A stretch of 64,000 nucleotides of DNA from Antitrichia curtipendula. Its lineage: Eukaryota; Streptophyta; Bryopsida; Hypnales; Leucodontaceae. A program made the translations under genes and the position numbers. Below are positions 59,801 to 64,000 of this stretch, one piece after another; the stretch's first letter is position 1, and every line of letters starts with the position of its first letter. The notes under the pieces are model-generated. The model was not told the origin of the DNA. It worked only from the letters and a program-made list of their open reading frames with translations, and ran no database searches. Location of the stretch: NCBI GenBank assembly GCA_951230915.1, contig OX579635.1, positions 20,212,001-20,276,000 of the forward strand. The letters run 5' to 3'.

Positions 59801-62800
59801 GTGCTGCATCATCTCTACCGACGGGATAGTTCCCAAGCGTGTAGTCATGTTGTGACTGCATAGACAAAGGAAAGTTTACTACAAGAGCATATACTTGTTC
59901 CTTCTCAGCATATGTTACAGCTTCTGAAGATTCAGATACAGTTGAAGAAAAGAAAAGGAATGACAATAAAAATACTTGAGAAACTAACATCGCAGTCAAA
60001 AGACAACATAACTAGCCGGTGTAATATATAAGCATGGGTTAAACATTGATGTGGCACTCCCGGAAAATGAGCACAAGAGGTCTAACACTAGTCCCCTTAA
60101 TTATTGAAGACAGCAAGGAGGAAAGCATAGGTTCAAGATAACTAATCACAGCAACGCCTCAGTAACGAGGTTATTTGAAACACACTGTTAAAGCAATGAA
60201 AAAGCTAAACACGGTGCTATAAAAAACAAGACAAAGGAGTAGAAGAACTTGCACCTGCACATAGGACAGTTGCACAAACATAGGCTCTGTGATAGATTCA
60301 TCTGATTCTCGGAAAAGGCGTTTTTTGAATAACAACCTACATTGCAACTCTCCCTTGGCTTTCTCTTTAGTAGCCTTGAACTCCGCAACGATATCTCCAA
60401 CGTATTTGTTGTCATCAAACCCAATGTGTTCCTCTAATAACCATAAACACAGATACAGTCACAATCGAAACAATCATTGTGGAAAGGCTAGCCCAGTAGA
60501 ACTATATAGGAATAAAACGAGGAACCGTCTATGCAAGTCAAGTATTGGCATTGAAAAGTATCAAACTGACACGGACTTTAATTGGCAGTACATAATATTC
60601 TGTTGAAAATTTTAAATAATGAACTGCACGAAGGTAACAGATGCAATAACAAAGTTCCTTCATTAATTTGAGCGAACATGTGGTGAGAACAGTGTTCGAG
60701 TACATGGCACACCTAAATACGTTTAAGTGTTAAGTTAAAGCATACCATTTCCAGAATCACTAGACTTCGAGCCAGTTACAGACTTCCGGCACTCGAAGAG
60801 ACCAAAAGTGCTGCAAGAAGTCAGCTTAATAATACTTGCTAATTCCTGCAATCAAACCAACCATTACCTTAGAAGCCTACTCCATTTCGAAACTAGGAAC
60901 CTCGTATTGCACGCAATGGAAAAACAACTTGAAATGAAAATGTATTACTGGTATTGTGATGTGTTTTCTATCATGATGATCAACACAAAATGCATAGAGG
61001 GAGCGCTGTCATAAAACTTCCCTACGCTGTAAGTAGTCCCATCCAAATTTGCATTAAAAGCAAGAGCGGCTGTCAGTACTTTTTCCTGGCTCATTAATAA
61101 CCACACTTTGAGAAAATATCATGGTATCAAGAGACAGAAATGGTAAAACCAACATTACCTCGACCGCATCAGCAATAGTTGTTGTCATATCGTAAGAGAT
61201 TTCCTCAAATGTGTCATCTAAGAAATAGGCTATGGTGGTTAATTTTCTACCCTCCAGAAGAGCTTCTATCTCGTCTTGAGCTGGAGTTGTCCTCCGTGGT
61301 CCTCCTTTCACAGAGCGCTTGAGAGCATTCCACGTATTTAAAGCAATTGCTTGAATCTCAGGGTCTCCAGGAGTATTGGCTACTTCATGCATGTACTCCG
61401 AGTGATGTGCCCCCAACTCCTTAGAAGGCGGCATTGCAGAAGCACAGAGAAACATCAGCTCCCATGTCTTCAATAGCGTTGGCCTGTCGATGTTGTTGTA
61501 CATACACAGTAGTTCAGCACAATGCTTCACATTGCAGCAAGTCCAGTGATGCGTAAACAGATCCTTTCCAGAGTGATCCACTTTTACAATGCACCAAAAC
61601 GGGTACATTGAAAAGTTCTAAAGCACCAGATTGTGATGCAAGGATCTCCAGAACTATCCAAAAATTATTTCACAAAACTTCTTTCCTACCGATTGTCGAT
61701 CGAGGATTCATCATTATACTCCAAACAGGAAATCGCTATCGTAAGAGTCCTTGACACTCATAATGTTACAAATTAAATTAAAATCGCTTGAAAACCAGTT
61801 GCACCTAAATGACAGTGCCCTCTTACCGAACCGGAGATATATCAAAGCCCAAGTTTCCAAGGACTTGACAATGTTATAAATAAATAACTCTCAGAAGGCT
61901 ACCATTTTCTCACCTATCCGGATTGTTGCGGGTTTGTTTGGAAAGCTGGGAAAACAGTTCATCGCGAAGCTCTGCCCGTTTTAAAGTATAGTTATACAAC
62001 TTCAACACCATATCGATTTGCTCTTGTACAGAGGGAAGAGGAGATCCAGGAGCTAGATCTGCTCCTGTGTACTTTAGAATGACCTGTCAACCAGCATGGA
62101 CATCATGAACCTTTAAGTAGAGAAGCAACCCACTCTTTGGACTCTTAACGTCTAATTAAGAAGTCAATTCAGTACATTTTTCCTAAGTTTGATATTAAAG
62201 CACCATCAATGCAAGTGAAAGTCAATGTACCTGAAACAGCTTTACAGCCCGGCTCATTGAATCACTATTCAATCGCAGCAACGAAGTAGGTATTGGGTCC
62301 TGCGACATCACCAAACCAGCTTTCAGGCACAGGTCTAGATTTGTCAAATGAAGGCACATGTAATATCCAATTTAAGAACATGATCACAAAAACTGTGCAG
62401 CCTAATCATAGTTTACAAAAATATCTCAAGCTGGGTGACAATCACATCGATACCCTGAAACGGATCTTCATCTGTGCATTTCAAACTGCTTTGGGATGTA
62501 GAAAATGAGATAGAAGTACATGGAATAGAGAAGCCATTGTTGTTGTGACTATCCCCAACACATATCTGACAGAGTTGCTTACTCTCTGATATGATAGCAT
62601 GTCTTCCAGCGTGAACCTTTCTCGACCGGTAATAGACAATCTCTTCCCAAAAAAGGATCGTCTTCCCCCAGTCTGAATGATTCTCTGCATTGACTTCAAA
62701 AACGCTTCAACCTGCACCCAGGTTCAATGATTTCATCTTCGACACAAATATGCACACAAGTTTGCACATGCCAAAGATATTTGACGACGAGAATGCTTCA

Positions 62801-63729
62801 AAATGCAATCGATCAGGCAAGATTGGAGTCCCCGTGTTCCACACAGAGAAAACTAAAAATATAAACCAGCAAACCGATACATAATCGTCTAATGAAAAAA
62901 TGAAAAATACACCTTCAAAACACCATACTAATCATAAGATACTATCCTTAGTAAAGGCAATACGGTAGAAGATACTATTTGCCCCACTGGAAGCATTTAA
63001 ACAAAATAAAGGAGTGCATTTGGAATGATGCATAGAGAGGTCGAGATATCTTTGGTTACAAAAGTCAAACTCTCTCGAGATCATTTCTTATCACTTTTAT
63101 CACTGTGTAAGATTTCTTAAGCAATTTAACAGTGGGAGGTTGTAGACGACAGTAGACAACCCCGAAGATAACTGGACGTAGGCATGTAGCTAAGCCATGC
63201 TTACACCAATTGCTATTCGTAGGTTCAACCAGGTGAGTGAATAGTTGAGCTGCTGTTGGTAACGGGGACAATACGGAAGATTGAAGCAGTCCCTAACGAA
63301 TTAGTATCCTCTACCTCACGAGTGACTGCAAGACACGTGCATGTCAAAACCAAACGTACCTGATACTTTTCCAGAACTGGCCCAGAGGCTGCCAGGTCAG
63401 ACGACACAGAGGCTGACAATCTGCACAATCAAACATCACAACTTGGTCACGAGCTCAAAAGCAAAACGCTGTCCAATTTTACACATGAAAATCGAACTTC
63501 CTCCGCCCCAGTAAACACAAGCCTGTGCAAGGATGAGAACACAATGCATTCAATGGAGCTGAGAATCCCAAGTGAAAGGGTAAGTAGGGATACGGGTGAC
63601 GTATAAAATGGTAAGCATAACTGACCCCCCATTGGCAACATTCCCACTCTCACTGCCCTCATTTTGATTCTGAACGCTTTCTCCAGCCTGTGAGCTCGCG
63701 CGACTCTGCGGCCTCCTGCTTGCCGCCAT
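53834..63729 (-). CDS. KCBP: kinesin-like calmodulin-binding protein (KCBP, kinesin-14)
   Basis: A minus-end-directed microtubule motor with a MyTH4-FERM tail, regulated by calcium/calmodulin-type proteins. Coding exons (minus): 63729-63626, 63420-63360, 62711-62583, 62299-62231, 62083-61914, 61483-61159, 60845-60746, 60433-60255, 59855-59740, 59414-59312, 59110-58958, 58767-58621, 58528-58316, 58187-58023, 57593-57396, 57162-57025, 56746-56552, 56380-56254, 55999-55797, 55525-55343, 55165-55067, 54954-54757, 54648-54377, 54005-53834. They sum to 3,819 nt, 1,272 codons plus stop, all phases fit; Arabidopsis KCBP is about 1,260. Domains: MyTH4 about 90-285, FERM about 287-600 ([27 protein letters not shown]), coiled coil about 600-890, motor from about 899 with P-loop GQTGSGKT 983-990, switch I NAESSRSH 1097-1104, switch II DLAGSE 1130-1135. 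The C-terminal calmodulin-binding helix ([18 protein letters not shown]) ends at 1252. The start ATG gives [14 protein letters not shown]. The intron after exon 13 uses a GC donor. Confidence 0.97.
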
Positions 63730-64000
63730 TGAATCCCACATACAATAAATGGCATTGCTATCAACAACGGATATAAAAAATTGTAGTTTTAAATTCTCGA
63801 CAACAAGCCTTCGCATTTAGTTCATCAAGCCAAAATTTATGATCAGAAAGTCATCTTTAGAAAGAGAGCACAAAAATTTGAAATTACTGCAATGCACAAA
63901 AAGTCTTGCCTGAAACCAGAGTGTCTACAAGCAGAAAGGCACAGCTCTTCTTTATGGGAAAACTAATACTTTTGCGTAGAGTCTACTCAAAAGATGATTT
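63730..64000 (-). promoter_or_regulatory. 5' UTR and upstream region of KCBP
   Basis: This lies directly upstream of the chosen KCBP start. It is AT-rich without recognisable coding sequence on the minus strand. The transcription start is not identifiable and may lie beyond the window edge. Confidence 0.4.

Noticed and set aside
1..64000. CRISPR arrays, tRNA and rRNA genes, operon-type signals
   Set aside because: None seen. The spliced genes and plant-type transposons make prokaryotic features inapplicable, and no cloverleaf-like sequence was recognised by eye.

Overview
The window is nuclear DNA from a land plant, or a close streptophyte relative, with a repeat-rich AT-biased genome. Both intact genes have many short introns with ordinary GT-AG borders. 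One is a kinesin with N-terminal MyTH4-FERM domains and a C-terminal motor (KCBP type), known from the green lineage. The other is a VARICOSE/EDC4 decapping scaffold. Long AT-rich intergenic stretches with small inverted-repeat transposons separate them. The species cannot be named from sequence alone; a seed-free plant such as a bryophyte is a guess.

Layout. 1-0.65 kb: 3' end of a Gly/Pro/Gln-rich protein gene on the + strand. 0.65-7 kb: intergenic, with an AT microsatellite and several MITEs. 7.05-10.56 kb: a decayed minus-strand gene resembling a MULE transposase with a C-terminal SWIM zinc finger, split by an 89-bp CACTA-type MITE that left a clean 3-bp target duplication. 13.0-20.3 kb: a decayed multi-exon + strand gene with a ParB-like segment and a beta-class DNA methyltransferase segment (PPW motif, then a GDIVLDW...STG motif). 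Its 5' part carries a duplicated exon/intron block, and a ~1.1-kb non-autonomous CACTA element sits inside an intronic tandem repeat. 21.1 kb: pogo/Tigger-like DDE transposase fragment. 22.8 kb: possible small secreted-peptide gene. 25.5-26.4 kb: TTAA-bounded inverted-repeat element.

28.4-36.0 kb: intact minus-strand VCS/EDC4 gene. I resolve 14 coding exons that join in frame to 1,461 codons plus stop. A GC-richer stretch near 39.1-39.5 kb may be its promoter and 5' leader. 39.5-53.8 kb: mostly intergenic, with microsatellites, MITEs and short tandem repeats. 53.8-63.7 kb: intact minus-strand KCBP gene. I resolve 24 coding exons that join in frame to 1,272 codons plus stop. At least two introns in these genes need GC donors.

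The two intact genes are unrelated housekeeping/cytoskeletal functions: mRNA decapping in P-bodies, and minus-end-directed microtubule transport. The accessory part is a transposon graveyard. Its most unusual member is the ParB/methyltransferase-like gene, a bacterial or phage-like domain combination in a plant intron-exon setting.
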